Shown here piece after piece: positions 63,288 through 64,000 of a stretch of DNA of 64,000 nucleotides. Within the stretch, counting starts at the first letter, position 1, and every line of letters starts with the position of its first letter. The translations under genes were made by a program, and so were the position numbers. The stretch comes from Himantopus leucocephalus (taxonomy: Eukaryota > Chordata > Aves > Charadriiformes > Recurvirostridae), in contig RSEF01000003.1 in NCBI GenBank assembly GCA_003993805.1, positions 88,054,153-88,118,152 on the forward strand, written 5' to 3'. The notes below the pieces were generated by a model. The model made no database searches. It saw nothing but the letters and a program-made list of their open reading frames with translations, and was not told the DNA's origin.

Positions 63288-63334
63288 TTATTAATGAGCT
63301 ATTAATGTTTATTATTAATGAGTTATTAATGTTA
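63288..63334. repeat. 23/24-bp tandem pair rich in ATTAAT cores
   Basis: Units at 63288-63311 and 63312-63334 share the pattern TTATTAATGAGYTATTAATGTT. Each holds two ATTAAT cores, so four potential homeodomain sites lie within 47 bp. It may be simple slippage or a small homeodomain-site cluster. Confidence 0.8.
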
Positions 63335-64000
63335 ATTTATTAGCAAGTGTTGGCTTGTTCAAGCAATTGATTTTAACCACTCTAATAGCTTTTCTGCTCA
63401 AGACAAGCTGCAATCAGACTTAAAATGTACTATAAATGAAGTAAGTGTTGCATAACTTCATGAAGAATATTTGTCCATTTCTTGAAGCTGTTAAGTGACC
63501 AGGAGTCCCGAATGTGACTGTTCCAGCCTGCATGAGCTGGGTCCTTCAAAACCAATGATCTCTGGTAAACAAGCCATGCCATGCTAGATTTCAAAGTGTG
63601 CAGAGAGCTGCAATTGCATCCGCTGGGTTTCTTGTGTGTGTCTAACAGATCTACAATTGCCACTGTCTCAGTAATGCTTACAAATGGATTTTGTGCTTTC
63701 ATTTTGTTGGAAACCAGAGCTAACCATTGCCTTCCAGTCCCCAATATTTTCATTAGCAAACATCTCAAGCTGTCTTTTTTCATCCAAAAATATACAGACA
63801 CACAAAACACAACCTAGAATTTTGCACTGAGTTCCTCAAAACTGAGACACAACTGCACATTTCTGTGAATGGAGACTCGGGGCTTATAGAAGAGTCATTT
63901 TGTGTAAACTTTCTTGCACTGTGTCAATTCAAAGCTTTGAATCAGCTTTGCACCAAGTCTATGTTTCCTTGTGACACAGTCTATACACTCCAAGAAAAAA
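63335..64000. other. Unique non-coding stretch, nothing recognised
   Basis: Single-copy sequence to the window end. Opposed frames at 63430-63810 (minus, 126 codons) and 63581-63817 (plus) match nothing I recognise. Confidence 0.5.

Overview
This window looks like vertebrate, almost certainly bird, nuclear DNA with no protein-coding gene I can support. The evidence for a bird is a CR1 LINE 3' end with the characteristic ATTCTATGA-type terminal repeats (27520-27868 on +, 44745-45404 on -) and a 700-bp ERVL-type solo LTR of a kind common in avian genomes (56258-56957). The background is AT-rich and repeat-poor. All longer open frames are isolated and show no recognisable domain. None is linked to a neighbour by convincing splice sites, so I read them as chance frames. 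The window is best described as an intergenic desert or the inside of very long introns.

Layout. 1-9527 is unique sequence with a CpG-dense, E-box-bearing patch near 3388-3610, a perfect 29-bp tandem pair at 4961-5018 and a decayed 76-bp dimer near 7093-7243. A 100-N gap at 9528-9627 ends in a GGGAA repeat. 9642-25828 holds a decayed CR1-type fragment (12239-12310), a CpG-enriched stretch (17130-17840), a 202-bp duplication around a single N (22340-22744) and a 22-bp perfect palindrome (24168-24189). A second gap at 25829-25928 runs into a CCCTT repeat. 27520-28109 holds a CR1 tail broken by a single-N junction and sequence repeated about 300 bp downstream. 28110-44744 has a G-quadruplex-prone run, weak ancient SINE and CR1 remnants, short tandem repeats and another single-N duplication (43276-43567). 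44745-45404 is a minus-strand CR1 cut by the third gap. 45505-56257 is smooth, low-repeat DNA with two stretches that look like candidate conserved regulatory elements (47700-48260 and 54945-55130). The solo LTR follows at 56258-56957. An ancient MIR-like tRNA-SINE at about 61345-61722 has been artificially lengthened by a fourth single-N duplication, and a TAAT-rich direct repeat lies at 63288-63334.

The strongest signals concern mobile elements and assembly structure, not genes. Every isolated N sits at or beside a near-identical duplicate of its flank, as expected when a scaffolder places overlapping contigs side by side. Two of the three 100-N gaps abut the same (GGGAA)n/(CCCTT)n repeat, which should form G-quadruplexes. 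I found no CRISPR array, operon, rRNA, tRNA gene or new multi-gene system. Statements about conservation or enhancer function are inference from sequence texture and would need alignment to other birds.
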